Below are positions 1 to 8,816 of a stretch of DNA of 64,000 nt, in pieces; the first letter of the stretch is position 1; every line of letters begins with the position of its first letter. A program made the position numbers and the translations under genes. Source of the stretch: Streptomyces sp. NBC_00878 (GTDB lineage Bacteria > Actinomycetota > Actinomycetes > Streptomycetales > Streptomycetaceae); the NCBI RefSeq assembly GCF_026341515.1, contig NZ_JAPEOK010000003.1:56087-120086 (forward strand). Direction: 5' to 3'. The notes beneath the pieces were generated by a model, which worked only from the letters and a program-made list of their open reading frames with translations, was not told the DNA's origin and made no database searches.

Positions 1-63
1 CGGGAGATCCTTGTGGGAAGCGGGACTTGTACGATGGGCTGACCCCCGCGAGCGAGGAGAAGG

Positions 64-510
64 ATGCCGACCCCACCTCCGCTTCGGTCCCAGGACCTCA
101 TGCGCCTCTTGACGCGGGCCGAGCGACTGGCCGCGCGCCGGCTCCAGGCCGCCCTGGACGAGCACGGCTGCTCGCTCGACGCCTGGCGGGTGCTCTCCCT
201 GCTCTCCGACGGTGCGGGGCACCCGATGGCGGCGGTCGCCGAAGCGGCTTTCCTGCCGCCCCCGACCCTCACCAAGCTGGTCGACCAGCTCGTCGACCAG
301 AACCTGGTCTTCCGACGTGTCGATCCTCTGGACCGGCGGCGCATCCTCGCCCACCTGACCCCGCGCGGTGAGACGTACTGGCGGCGCGTCGACCGGGAGG
401 TCCGCGACCAGTGGCCCGTCCTGAGTGACAGCGACGACGAACTGTTGCGGGGGCTGCTGCACCGGCTGGCGGACACGCTCGACGGGGCGGCCGCCGAGTC
501 CTCGGTGTAG
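64..510 (+). CDS. MarR-family transcriptional regulator
   Basis: This 148-residue protein has the length and layout of a MarR-type winged-helix repressor. A helix-turn-helix lies around residues 55-85 (AAVAEAAFLPPPTLTKLVDQL), followed by the wing with the family's DPLDRRRILAHLTPRG-type segment, flanked by helices that form the dimer interface. The ATG at 64 follows a strong purine-rich ribosome site (GAGGAGAAGG). MarR proteins usually bind a palindrome near their own gene and release it on binding a phenolic or other small ligand. Here the next gene downstream is an aldehyde dehydrogenase, and an inverted repeat lies between them, so local control of that enzyme is a reasonable inference. The ligand is unknown. 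Confidence 0.9.
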   Translation: MPTPPPLRSQDLMRLLTRAERLAARRLQAALDEHGCSLDAWRVLSLLSDGAGHPMAAVAEAAFLPPPTLTKLVDQLVDQNLVFRRVDPLDRRRILAHLTPRGETYWRRVDREVRDQWPVLSDSDDELLRGLLHRLADTLDGAAAESSV

Positions 511-596
511 GCGCCCGAGAACCCTTCGCGTGTGGCCGTTGGGCCCCCGGTGTGATCTGTGACGCCTTCGGACAGTTGCATCGCGTGAGGTGGAAT

Positions 597-634
597 GCTC
601 GATGCCGTATAAATGGTTGGCGTATACATCGAGC
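597..634. promoter_or_regulatory. Inverted repeat, candidate operator before aldehyde dehydrogenase
   Basis: GCTCGATG (597-604) and CATCGAGC (627-634) form a perfect 8-bp inverted repeat. GTAT/ATAC bases inside the arms extend the symmetry. It sits about 60 bases before the GTG start of the aldehyde dehydrogenase and just after the marR-like gene. A MarR operator is the simplest reading, by inference from position only. Confidence 0.4.
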
Positions 635-690
635 TTGCCGCTCGATCCCACGCGCGCGGGCGACCAGCCCGCCCCGACCAGCGAGGCACC

Positions 691-2013
691 GTGAACCAGT
701 CCACCCCCGAGCGGCCCGCCGACACCGTGGCCCGGCTGCGCGCCACGTTCCGCACCGGCCGCACCAAGCCCGTCGCCTGGCGCACCACCCAGCTGCGCCG
801 ACTGCGCGAGATGCTCACCTCGCACGGTGAGGACCTGGCCGGGGCCCTCCACGCGGACCTGGGCAAGAGCTCCACCGAGGCCTTCCGCACGGAGATCAAC
901 TTCGTCGTACGGGAGATCGACCACACCCTGGAGCACCTCGACGGGTGGCTGCGCCCCGAGTCCGCCCCCGTCCCCGCGCACCTCGGCGCGGACGCCACGG
1001 CCTGGACGCGATACGACCCACTCGGCGTCGTCCTGGTCATCGCCCCCTGGAACTACCCGGCGCAGCTGTTGCTCGCGCCGATGGCCGGCGCGCTCGCCGC
1101 CGGCAACGCGGTCGTCGTCAAGCCCAGTGAACTCGCCCCGGCCACCTCCGGCGTCCTGGCCCGGCTCCTGCCGGAGTACCTCGACACCGATGCGGTCGCC
1201 GTCGTCGAGGGCGGCATCCCCGAGACCACGGCCCTGCTCGCAGAGCGCTTCGACCACATCTTCTACACCGGCAACGGCACCGTCGGCCGCATCGTCATGA
1301 CCGCCGCCGCCCGGCACCTCACCCCGGTCACCCTCGAACTCGGCGGCAAGTCCCCGGCGTTCGTCGACCGGGACGCCGACCTGACCGTCGTCGCCGAGCG
1401 CCTCGCCCGCGGCAAGTTCCTCAACGCCGGGCAGACCTGCGTCGCGCCCGACTACGTACTCACCGACCCGGAGACGGCCCGCGCCCTGGAACCGGTTCTG
1501 GCCAAGGCGGTCGAGGGCCTGTACGGATCCGACCCCGCCGCCTCCACCGAGTACGGCCGGATCATCAACGAGCGGCACTTCGACCGCCTCACCGGACTGC
1601 TCGACTCCGGGCGTGTCGTCGTCGGCGGTGACAGTGACCGCGCCACCAGGTACATCGCGCCGACCGTCCTGGCCGACGTCGACCCCGACGCGCCCGTCAT
1701 GCGCGAGGAGATCTTTGGTCCGGTCCTGCCGATCGTGACCGTCTCCGGTCTGGACCAGGCCGTCGACTTCATCAACGACCGCGACAAGCCCCTGGCGTTG
1801 TACGTCTTCACCGAGTCCGACATCACGCGGGAACGGCTCGCCGCCGAAACCTCCTCCGGAGCCCTCGGATTCGGCCTGCCTCTCGCCCATCTCACCGTCT
1901 CCGACCTGCCCTTCGGCGGCGTCGGCGCGAGCGGCATGGGCAGTTACCACGGCCGCTATTCGATCGAGACATTCAGCCACCGCAAGGCGGTGCTGGAGAA
2001 GCCGCTGAGCTGA
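691..2013 (+). CDS. NAD(P)-dependent aldehyde dehydrogenase (class 3-like)
   Basis: This 440-residue protein oxidises an aldehyde to the acid with NAD(P)+. Visible family motifs are the APWNYP segment, the LELGGKSP motif with the general-base Glu near residue 217, and NAGQTC with the nucleophile Cys near residue 250, followed by EEIFGPVLP. The short length and the lack of an N-terminal extension fit the class 3 / coniferyl-aldehyde dehydrogenase type. The reading frame is open further upstream, but the GTG at 691 is preferred because homologous sequence begins there and the earlier in-frame codons overlap the inverted repeat. The substrate cannot be told from sequence. Confidence 0.9.
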   Translation: MNQSTPERPADTVARLRATFRTGRTKPVAWRTTQLRRLREMLTSHGEDLAGALHADLGKSSTEAFRTEINFVVREIDHTLEHLDGWLRPESAPVPAHLGADATAWTRYDPLGVVLVIAPWNYPAQLLLAPMAGALAAGNAVVVKPSELAPATSGVLARLLPEYLDTDAVAVVEGGIPETTALLAERFDHIFYTGNGTVGRIVMTAAARHLTPVTLELGGKSPAFVDRDADLTVVAERLARGKFLNAGQTCVAPDYVLTDPETARALEPVLAKAVEGLYGSDPAASTEYGRIINERHFDRLTGLLDSGRVVVGGDSDRATRYIAPTVLADVDPDAPVMREEIFGPVLPIVTVSGLDQAVDFINDRDKPLALYVFTESDITRERLAAETSSGALGFGLPLAHLTVSDLPFGGVGASGMGSYHGRYSIETFSHRKAVLEKPLS

Positions 2014-2037
2014 ACGGGGCGGCCCCGGGGCGAGTTG

Positions 2038-2070
2038 ACTGGTCTACACCCTTGACTGGTCCAGACCAAA
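2038..2070 (+). promoter_or_regulatory. Two DasR-like (dre) sites before the chitinase gene
   Basis: ACTGGTCTACACC (2038-2050) and ACTGGTCCAGACCA (2055-2068) are a direct repeat 17 bp apart. Each resembles the DasR-responsive element, whose consensus is close to ACTGGTCTAGACCA, and the repeated operators long known before Streptomyces chitinase genes. TTGACT overlaps each copy and may serve as a -35 box. DasR is a GntR-family repressor released by glucosamine-6-phosphate. The second copy is the better match. Confidence 0.7.
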
Positions 2071-2208
2071 GGAGTTGAGTATGCCTCCACACCCCCCACC
2101 ACGGCCGCCCCTTACGCCGTGGCCGGTCACACCGGCCTGCGCGCACAAGGTTCCGCTTCGCTCTGCCCCCGTACGGGTGCGGCCGTGCTCCGCGAAGGAG
2201 TTGGTCCT

Positions 2209-3102
2209 GTGTCGAGGCGTCGTATCTCCGCGTTCGTGGCCGCGCTCGTGCTCGCAAGCGCCGCGCCGGTGCTCCTGCCGGCATCCAGCGCGTCCGCGGC
2301 GGCCTGTTCGAGCTACCCGAACTGGGTGGCCGGCCAGTCGTACGTCACCGGCAACATCGTCCGCTACACCGACGGCAAGGCATACATAGCCGAGCACGAC
2401 AACCCGGGCTACGACCCCATCATCAGCACCTGGTTCTGGGAGCCGTACGCCTGTGACGGAGGCACCACACCCCCCAGCCCGTCCGGCTTCGTCGTGAGCG
2501 AGGCGCAGTTCAACCAGATGTTCCCGAACCGGAATTCCTTCTACACGTACAGCGGGCTGACGGCCGCGCTGAGCGCCTACCCCGGCTTCGCGAACACCGG
2601 CAGCGACACCGTGAAGAAGCAGGAGGCCGCGGCCTTCCTCGCCAACGTCAGCCACGAGACCGGCGGTCTCGTCCACATCGTCGAGCAGAACACCGCCAAC
2701 TACCCCCACTACTGCGACTGGAGCCAGCCGTACGGCTGCCCGGCCGGCCAGGCCGCCTACTACGGCCGCGGACCGATCCAGCTCAGCTGGAACTTCAACT
2801 ACAAGGCCGCGGGCGACGCGCTCGGCATCGACCTCCTCAACAACCCCTGGCTCGTACAGAACGACTCCGCCGTGGCCTGGAAGACGGGCCTCTGGTACTG
2901 GAACACGCAGAACGGCCCCGGCACGATGACCCCGCACAACGCCATGGTCAACCAGGCCGGCTTCGGCCAGACGATCCGCTCCATCAACGGCTCCCTGGAG
3001 TGCGACGGGAAGAACCCGGCGCAGGTGCAGAGCCGGGTGAACAACTACACGCGGTTCACCCAGATCCTCGGCACGACGACGGGCAACAACCTGTACTGCT
3101 GA
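2209..3102 (+). CDS. Secreted GH19 chitinase with N-terminal chitin-binding domain
   Basis: This 297-residue secreted endochitinase has a Sec signal peptide at residues 1-32 (VSRRRIS, then a hydrophobic stretch ending ASAAA). A CBM5/12 chitin-binding module follows at about residues 33-75, containing YPNWVAG and the aromatic WFWEPYAC. The family 19 catalytic domain runs from about residue 85 to the end. The two acids fall nine residues apart in SHETGG and IVEQN, as in Streptomyces ChiF/ChiG, and YYGRGPIQLSW is also present. The GTG at 2209 was chosen because GAAGGAG lies eight bases before it and the signal peptide starts there; an upstream in-frame ATG has neither. Two DasR-like operators upstream fit control by chitin breakdown products. 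Confidence 0.93.
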   Translation: MSRRRISAFVAALVLASAAPVLLPASSASAAACSSYPNWVAGQSYVTGNIVRYTDGKAYIAEHDNPGYDPIISTWFWEPYACDGGTTPPSPSGFVVSEAQFNQMFPNRNSFYTYSGLTAALSAYPGFANTGSDTVKKQEAAAFLANVSHETGGLVHIVEQNTANYPHYCDWSQPYGCPAGQAAYYGRGPIQLSWNFNYKAAGDALGIDLLNNPWLVQNDSAVAWKTGLWYWNTQNGPGTMTPHNAMVNQAGFGQTIRSINGSLECDGKNPAQVQSRVNNYTRFTQILGTTTGNNLYC

Positions 3103-3132
3103 GGTACCGCTCGGATACCTCTGGCAGCCTGA

Positions 3133-3160
3133 GGGCGGCGGCCTGGTGCCGCCGCCCTTT
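3133..3160 (+). terminator. Terminator after chitinase
   Basis: A perfect 10-bp GC stem (GGGCGGCGGC with GCCGCCGCCC), a five-base loop and a short TTT tail begin 30 bases after the chitinase stop codon. Confidence 0.75.
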
Positions 3161-3280
3161 CCGGCCTGTCATGCTCTTGACCAGTCCATACCAACCCGAT
3201 TGAGTGTCCCGCGCAGACCCCCCATTTTCCGGCCCGCCGCTTCCGGCGTCGCCGTGCTGCCGAAAGGGACCCCGACCGTC

Positions 3281-4645
3281 ATGCGGATGCATCGCCCCCT
3301 GCTTGCCCTCACCGCCGCCGGAGCGGCACTCACCACCGCCCTCGCCGCTCCCGCCCAGGCGGCGGCCATGCCGACGGGAGGTGTGTTCTATGTGCAGAGC
3401 GCGGTCACCGGCCTGAACGCCGCCGACAGCGGGGGAGCGGTCGTCCAGCGCAACCCCAAGGGCAACGAGGACCGCCAGCAGTGGACGCTCCGGACGAGCG
3501 GCGCGTCGTACGTACTGGAGAGCACCGACACCGCGGGCAGCTGCCTCGGCCGCTCAGGCGGCCAGGCGAGAACCGTGGCCTGCGCGAGCGGCGACGCCCC
3601 GTGGGAGATCACCTCGACGGGAACCGACCGCTACCGGCTCAAAGTCCCGGGCGCCGACCAGTACTTGACGGTCGCCGCGAAGCCGTCCGGCTCCAACTAC
3701 CCCGCCCAGCTGACCCTGGGTTCGGCCGGGGACCTGGCCGCCTGGTACCTCACTCCCACGTCGTCCCCGACCTCCCCGATGCCGTCCACGGACCAACGCA
3801 CCCTGGACCAGGTCACGTTCCTCACGTCCCACAACGCCTACGCGAACGGCGTCGACGGCGGATTCGCGCCACCCTTCGTGAACCTCGTCCCGAACCAGAG
3901 CCGGGGAATCAACCAGCAACTCACCGACGGCGTACGCGGTTTCATGCTGGACATCCACCAGACCTCCGACGGCGCGATCCTCTGCCACAACAGCTGCACC
4001 CTCGTCAGCAGCCCGGTCGCACTGTGGGTGGACATCCAGCGCATGGTCGACTACCTGAGGGCGAACCCGAACGAGTTCGTCACCGTCTTCCTGGAGGACT
4101 ACGTCGACCCGGGCGTCCTGCGCAGCGAACTGGCCCGAGTCAACGGCCTGTCCGACGTCCTCTACCGCCCCGACCAGACCGGTGTCCGCACCAACGGCTG
4201 GCCGAAGATGTCGGAACTCATCGCCGCCAACGACCGCCTCCTCATCTTCACCGACCACAGCCGCTCCGCCGACCAGTCCGCCGGTCTCACCCGCGACAGC
4301 TTCGGCGTCATGTACCAGCGCGAGTGGACCGTCGAGAACTACTGGTCCATGGGTTCGGGACTCGGCGGCTCCGACTGGTCCTGCTACAGCCGGTGGTACG
4401 ACGCCAACAGCAACGTCCCCCTCACGGCCACGGCGCCGCCCTTCCGGCCGCTGTTCGTCATGAACCACTTCCGCGACGCGGCGATCGCCTCCACGGCCAC
4501 CACCGACAACACCAAACTCCTCGACCGGGCCCAGCGCTTCTGCCAGCCCGCGGCCCGCAAGAAGCCCAACTTCCTCGCGGTGGACCGGTACGACCTCGGA
4601 AACCCGGCGTCCGCGGTGTCGACGCTGAACACCTACACGTACTGA
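3281..4645 (+). CDS. Secreted PI-PLC X-domain protein with ricin-like N-terminal region
   Basis: This 454-residue protein is probably exported. Its signal peptide spans residues 1-29 (MRMHRPLLALTAAGAALTTA, ending AQAAA). A β-trefoil/ricin-like region follows (about 35-160, with VQRNPKGNEDRQQW). The C-terminal two thirds is a phosphatidylinositol-specific phospholipase C X domain. The two catalytic histidines are visible in TSHNAYA and ILCHNSC, with MLDIHQT between them. Related proteins cleave phosphoinositide or phosphodiester headgroups outside the cell. The ATG at 3281 has GAAAGGGA nine bases upstream; the open frame before it is not homologous. Just upstream, GACCAGTCCATACCA (about 3180) faintly resembles the DasR motif, but this is weak. 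Confidence 0.85.
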   Translation: MRMHRPLLALTAAGAALTTALAAPAQAAAMPTGGVFYVQSAVTGLNAADSGGAVVQRNPKGNEDRQQWTLRTSGASYVLESTDTAGSCLGRSGGQARTVACASGDAPWEITSTGTDRYRLKVPGADQYLTVAAKPSGSNYPAQLTLGSAGDLAAWYLTPTSSPTSPMPSTDQRTLDQVTFLTSHNAYANGVDGGFAPPFVNLVPNQSRGINQQLTDGVRGFMLDIHQTSDGAILCHNSCTLVSSPVALWVDIQRMVDYLRANPNEFVTVFLEDYVDPGVLRSELARVNGLSDVLYRPDQTGVRTNGWPKMSELIAANDRLLIFTDHSRSADQSAGLTRDSFGVMYQREWTVENYWSMGSGLGGSDWSCYSRWYDANSNVPLTATAPPFRPLFVMNHFRDAAIASTATTDNTKLLDRAQRFCQPAARKKPNFLAVDRYDLGNPASAVSTLNTYTY

Positions 4646-4681
4646 CGGTTCGCGTCCACGTACTGACGCTTCTCGCCGGGT

Positions 4682-4715
4682 GCGCCCGTCGCCGCGTTCG
4701 CGCGGCGGCGGGCGC
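4682..4715. terminator. Bidirectional terminator between convergent genes
   Basis: A 15-bp GC-rich stem (4682-4696 with 4701-4715, one G-T pair) is closed by a TTCG tetraloop. It lies between the convergent PLC-like and dienelactone hydrolase genes and can serve both. Confidence 0.75.
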
Positions 4716-4741
4716 TGCCGTTCTGCCTCCCCGGCTCCCGA

Positions 4742-5452
4742 TCAGCCCAGTTGCGCGTGCAGGAAGTCCACCGTGCTCCGCCAGGCCTTGCTCGACGACT
4801 CGGGGTCGTGGACCTCGGGGCGGCCGTCGTTGAAGAAGGCATGGTCGGCGGGGTACACGCGGAAGTCCGGGGTGATGCCGGACTGCTCGCGGATCGTGTC
4901 GCTGAGCGGGGGGAGGGAGTCGACCGGAATGGCCCCGTCGCGTTCGCCGTAGTGGCCGAGGATCTGGGCCTTCAGGCCCGAGAAGTCAGGGGTCTCGCCC
5001 TGGATGACGCCGTAGAAGGGAACGGCGGCGTGGACACGCGAGTCGGTGGCGGCCTGGTACAGGACGAAGCCGCCGCCCATGCAGAAGCCGACCGAGCCGA
5101 CGGCCGCGGACGTGACCTCGGGCATCGCGAGCAGGTGGTCGACGGCGCCGGAGAGCAGCTCGACGCCGCGCGACACCGGCAGGTCCTGCATCATGCGCAA
5201 CGCCTCGGCCCCGTCGTGGGCGACATTGCCGCCGTACAGGTCGGGAGCCAGCGCCACGAAGCCCTCCTTCGCCAGGCGCTCGGTGACGTCCGCGATGTGG
5301 TCGGTCAGGCCCCACCACTCCTGGATCACGATGACGCCGGGGCCCTGTCCGGAGGGCGGCAGCGCCAGATAACCGTGTGCGGTGGTGCCGCCGCTCGGGA
5401 AAGTGACGTTCTGGTGGGCGGGGGCTCCGGTCGACCTGGGCGTCTCGGACAT
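4742..5452 (-). CDS. Dienelactone hydrolase family protein
   Basis: This 236-residue cytoplasmic α/β-hydrolase belongs to the dienelactone hydrolase family. The nucleophile is the cysteine in GFCMGGGF (about residue 122), as in true dienelactone hydrolases rather than serine esterases. The catalytic His is in YPADHAFFN, and an Asp sits in the preceding loop (GERDGAIP). The N-terminal VIVIQEWWGL segment is typical of the family. Such enzymes open carboxymethylenebutenolide in chlorocatechol breakdown, but most Streptomyces members stand alone and have unproven substrates. No catechol pathway genes are nearby, so only the family is assigned. Confidence 0.88.
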   Translation of the reverse strand: MSETPRSTGAPAHQNVTFPSGGTTAHGYLALPPSGQGPGVIVIQEWWGLTDHIADVTERLAKEGFVALAPDLYGGNVAHDGAEALRMMQDLPVSRGVELLSGAVDHLLAMPEVTSAAVGSVGFCMGGGFVLYQAATDSRVHAAVPFYGVIQGETPDFSGLKAQILGHYGERDGAIPVDSLPPLSDTIREQSGITPDFRVYPADHAFFNDGRPEVHDPESSSKAWRSTVDFLHAQLG

Positions 5453-5600
5453 GGTGTGTCACTCCTGTCGCTGGATCTTGACTCCAGCATGCAGGAGGCG
5501 GATACGGCGACGGCACGCGGCCCCTCCACCGGCAGGGAGCCCGACATTCCTCCCCATGCCGTATCCTCGCGTGTTACGTATAACCCAGCTCATGTCCTGT

Positions 5601-5630
5601 CCCTTCACTTCCCTTCACTCCCCTTCACTC
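5601..5630 (+). repeat. Three 10-bp tandem repeats before the VOC gene
   Basis: CCCTTCACTT, CCCTTCACTC and CCCTTCACTC are strictly consecutive, ending 14 bases before the ATG of the next gene. They occupy the expected 5' leader and leave little room for a normal ribosome site except GAGAGG just after them. Confidence 0.8.
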
Positions 5631-5644
5631 CCCGAGAGGCCCCG

Positions 5645-6076
5645 ATGACACGCGTTGCCCTGGTCACCCTCGTCGTCGACGACTACGACGAGGCGATCCG
5701 CTTCTACACCGAGGCCCTCGGATTCCGGCTCGCCGAGGACACCCCGCGCCCCGACGGCTCCCGCTGGGTCGTCGTGGAGCCGGACACCGGCGGGCCCGGC
5801 ACCGGGCTCCTGCTGGCCCGTGCCAAGGGCGAGGCACAGCGCGGCCGGGTCGGCGACCAGACCGGCGGACGCGTGGGCTTCTTCCTGCACACCGACGACT
5901 TCGCGCGCGACCACGCACGGATGACCGCGGCGGGCGTGACCTTCCTGGAGGAGCCGCGCCACGAGACGTACGGCTCGGTCGCCGTCTTCCAGGACCTGTA
6001 CGGCAACCGGTGGGACCTGTTGCAGCCCGCCGCCCACGACCCGCAACCCGCCGCTCCCGACGCAACCACCCAGTGA
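5645..6076 (+). CDS. VOC (glyoxalase/bleomycin-resistance/dioxygenase fold) protein
   Basis: This 143-residue protein has the paired βαβββ layout of the vicinal-oxygen-chelate fold. The first half is [24 protein letters not shown]. The second half has [20 protein letters not shown] and ends [14 protein letters not shown]. Members bind a divalent metal and act as lyases, dioxygenases or drug-binding proteins; the substrate here is unknown. The ATG at 5645 follows GAGAGG. The gene is 56 bases before adenosine deaminase on the same strand, so co-transcription is likely, though a functional link is not obvious. Confidence 0.85.
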   Translation: MTRVALVTLVVDDYDEAIRFYTEALGFRLAEDTPRPDGSRWVVVEPDTGGPGTGLLLARAKGEAQRGRVGDQTGGRVGFFLHTDDFARDHARMTAAGVTFLEEPRHETYGSVAVFQDLYGNRWDLLQPAAHDPQPAAPDATTQ

Positions 6077-6132
6077 TCAGCACTTCCCATCCACAGATGA
6101 CACCCACCGACAACCTGCCGAGGAAACAGCGC

Positions 6133-7197
6133 ATGACCGCGTCCCGTATCGACATCGACACCATCCGCCGGCTCCCCAAGGCCGTCCTGCACGACCACCT
6201 CGACGGCGGGCTGCGGCCCGCGACGCTCGTCGAACTCGCCGACGCGGTCGGCCACACGCTCCCCACCACCGACCCGGACGCGCTCGCCGCCTGGTACTTC
6301 GAGGCGGCCGGCTCCGGCGACCTGGTCCGCTACATAGGCACCTTCGAGCACACCCTCGCCGTGCTGCAGACCCGCGAGGGACTGCTGCGGACCGCCGAGG
6401 AGTACGTGCTCGACCTGGCCGAGGACGGTGTCGTCTACGGCGAGGTGCGCTACGCCCCCGAGCTGATGCTGAACGGCGGGCTCGCCCTGCCCGAGGTCGT
6501 CGAGACCGTCCAGGAGGGTCTGGCCGCCGGTATGGCGAAGGCGGCGGCCGCCGGTACCCCGGTCCGGGTCGGCACCCTGCTGTGCGGGATGCGGATGTTC
6601 GACCGCAGCCGCGAGATCGCGGACCTGGCGGTGACGTTCCGGGACGCGGGCGTCGTCGGCTTCGACATCGCGGGCGCCGAGGACGGCTTCCCGCCCGCCG
6701 ACCACCTCGCCGCCTTCGAGCACCTGCGCGTCGAGAACGTCCCGTTCACCATCCACGCCGGTGAGGCCCACGGCCTGCCCAGCATCCACCAGGCCCTCCA
6801 GGTCTGCGGAGCCCAGCGCATCGGTCACGGCGTCCGCATCACCGAGGACATCGTGGACGGCAAGCTCGGCCGCGTCGCGGGCTGGGTGCGCGACCGCCGG
6901 ATCGCCCTGGAGATGTGCCCCACCTCGAACCTCCAGACGGGCGCGGCCACGTCGATCGCCGACCACCCGATCACGCACCTGCGTGACCTGGGCTTCCGCG
7001 TGACCCTCAACACCGACAACCGTCTGGTGTCCGGTACGACCATGACCCGCGAGATGTCCCTGCTCGTCGACGAGGCGGGCTGGACCCTCGACGACCTGCG
7101 CACGGTCACGGTCAACGCCCTGAAGAGCGCCTTCATCCCGTTCGACGAGCGGGCCGCCCTGATCCGGGACGTCGTCCTGCCGGGCTACGAGCTCTGA
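6133..7197 (+). CDS. add: Adenosine deaminase
   Basis: This 354-residue zinc enzyme deaminates adenosine or deoxyadenosine to inosine in purine salvage. The metal ligands and catalytic residues are in HDHLDGG near the N terminus, TIHAGEAHG (His and catalytic Glu), GHGVRI and TLNTDN. The last motif reads Asp-Asn where textbook adenosine deaminases have Asp-Asp. This variant appears, from memory, in some actinobacterial paralogues, so activity is likely but specificity may differ. The ATG at 6133 follows GAGGAAACAG and starts the conserved region; upstream in-frame starts overlap the end of the VOC gene. Confidence 0.9.
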   Translation: MTASRIDIDTIRRLPKAVLHDHLDGGLRPATLVELADAVGHTLPTTDPDALAAWYFEAAGSGDLVRYIGTFEHTLAVLQTREGLLRTAEEYVLDLAEDGVVYGEVRYAPELMLNGGLALPEVVETVQEGLAAGMAKAAAAGTPVRVGTLLCGMRMFDRSREIADLAVTFRDAGVVGFDIAGAEDGFPPADHLAAFEHLRVENVPFTIHAGEAHGLPSIHQALQVCGAQRIGHGVRITEDIVDGKLGRVAGWVRDRRIALEMCPTSNLQTGAATSIADHPITHLRDLGFRVTLNTDNRLVSGTTMTREMSLLVDEAGWTLDDLRTVTVNALKSAFIPFDERAALIRDVVLPGYEL

Positions 7198-7204
7198 GCA
7201 CCCC

Positions 7205-7242
7205 GGGGCCGGCCGGACCGTGCGGCGGTTCCGGTCGGCCCC
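7205..7242. terminator. Imperfect GC hairpin between convergent genes
   Basis: GGGGCCGG near 7205 can pair with CGGCCCC ending at 7242, and the intervening CCGGACC pairs with GGTTCCGG with mismatches. It lies between the convergent adenosine deaminase and carotenoid oxygenase genes. Confidence 0.5.
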
Positions 7243-7251
7243 CAGGGGCTC

Positions 7252-8748
7252 TCACGCGTCCGGCACCCAGCTCCCGTGGAAGCCCAGCGGCACCCGCCCC
7301 GGCAGATGGACCCGGGCGACCGGCTCACCCGTGAAGTCCTGAGCCGACAGGATCAGCAGATCGGCGGCGCCCCGGTCGGGATTGTGCACGTACGCCAGCG
7401 TGTAGCCGTCGTCCTCCGCGGCCCGCGCGGCCGTCGGATCCGAGGCCACGAACACCGCCTCGCCCACCGCCGCGTTCCGGGGCAGCCGGTGCACCTGCGA
7501 GGTACCGCGGAACAGGTCCTGCTTGACCAGCTCGCTGCTGAAGGCCCGGTCGGGCGGGGTCCCGTCGGCCGTCACATACGCCAGCGACATCTCGGCGGCG
7601 GCCGTCGTGTACCCGTACCGGTGCCTGCGCGCGACCAGCGCCTCGTTGACGCGCGGGAACTCCTGCGGCCGGTCGTCCAGGACCTTGGTGTGGACGCGGC
7701 CCCGGTCGCGGTCGATGGTCCAGCGGTGCAGCCGGACGGTCCCTGCCCCGTAGGGCCCGCCGGAGCCACGTCCCGCGACGAAGAAGGGCGCCGGATAGGC
7801 CGTGAAGTCGACGACCACCGACGACCCCTCGTCGTACGCGTTGAGGGTGTGCGAGTAGTACGTCGGCTCCACCTCGAACCAGCGGACAGGCCCGCCGGCC
7901 CGCGGCAGGACACCGACCCGCGAGGGATGCCGGTGGTTCCACACGTACGGCACCAGGTCGCCCCGCTCCGCCCCCGCCGGATCGAAGGTGACCGGCATGT
8001 CGAAGATGACGACGTGCTTCTCGGTGAGCGCGAAGTCGTGGATCATCGGGCTGTCCGACACCGGGATCCGCGTGGTCCGTACGACCTGCCCCGCGGCGTT
8101 CACCACCAGATGCCGGATGTGGTTCCAGGTCGGGTAGTACGTGATCGCGTGCAGCTCGCCCGTCTTCGCGTCGAGCTTGGTGTGCGCGGTGAACGCGCCC
8201 TCCAGAGTGCCGCGGAAGTCGTACGTGCCCACCGTGTTGAGCTCGTAGTCGAGTTCGTACGGCAGCGGGCCGCTCTCCTGGAGGGCCAGGACCCGTCCGC
8301 GGTGCCCGATCACGTGGGTGTTGCACGGGAAGTCGTCCGGCGGCACCGGCCCCGGGTAGGGCTCGCCGAGCTTCTCGGCGACGCGGGAGGAGCGGACCCA
8401 GCGGTTGCGGTACCACTCGGCGCGGCCGTCCCGCAGCCGGACGCCGTGCACCATGCCGTCGCCCTGCATCCAATGGTGCGCGCGGGGATCCTCCAGGCCG
8501 AGGACGTTCGGCCCGTTCCTCAGGTAGCGGCCGTTGAGTTCACGCGGGATGCGTCCGGTGACCGGGAGGTCGAAGGCGGTCAGCTCCTCGGTGACCGGTG
8601 CGAACGCCCCTTCCAGGAACGGGTGGTGGCGCTCCTTCGTGGTGGCGGAAGCACCTGCCGCGAGTCCCCCTGTCGACCCCACGAGTCCGCCCGCCGCCGC
8701 GATGGCCGCCGCCCCGCGCAGCACGTTCCGCCGGCTGTGCTCAGTCAT
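7252..8748 (-). CDS. Carotenoid cleavage oxygenase family protein with Tat-type leader
   Basis: This 498-residue protein belongs to the RPE65/carotenoid oxygenase family of non-haem iron enzymes. They cleave C=C bonds in apocarotenoids or stilbenes with O2. The four iron histidines can be placed in FTAHTKLD, MIHDFALT, YYSHTLNA and PLGFHGSW, each in a different propeller blade. The N terminus (SRRNVLRGAAAIAAAGG) is a twin-arginine-like signal, unusual for the family and suggesting export of a folded metalloenzyme. The ATG at 8748 gives this leader; the longer open frame upstream overlaps the lysR gene. No carotenoid genes are nearby. Confidence 0.88.
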   Translation of the reverse strand: MTEHSRRNVLRGAAAIAAAGGLVGSTGGLAAGASATTKERHHPFLEGAFAPVTEELTAFDLPVTGRIPRELNGRYLRNGPNVLGLEDPRAHHWMQGDGMVHGVRLRDGRAEWYRNRWVRSSRVAEKLGEPYPGPVPPDDFPCNTHVIGHRGRVLALQESGPLPYELDYELNTVGTYDFRGTLEGAFTAHTKLDAKTGELHAITYYPTWNHIRHLVVNAAGQVVRTTRIPVSDSPMIHDFALTEKHVVIFDMPVTFDPAGAERGDLVPYVWNHRHPSRVGVLPRAGGPVRWFEVEPTYYSHTLNAYDEGSSVVVDFTAYPAPFFVAGRGSGGPYGAGTVRLHRWTIDRDRGRVHTKVLDDRPQEFPRVNEALVARRHRYGYTTAAAEMSLAYVTADGTPPDRAFSSELVKQDLFRGTSQVHRLPRNAAVGEAVFVASDPTAARAAEDDGYTLAYVHNPDRGAADLLILSAQDFTGEPVARVHLPGRVPLGFHGSWVPDA

Positions 8749-8816
8749 CTCCGCACCCCTGTCCCGCAGTTGTCGTGATCGATGTGCACGATTCTGCTGC
8801 GGGGGACGGGGCCGGG

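Noticed and set aside
2119..2208. Upstream ATG as the chitinase start
   Set aside because: It would add 30 polar residues before the signal peptide; the GTG at 2209 has a strong ribosome site and starts the leader.
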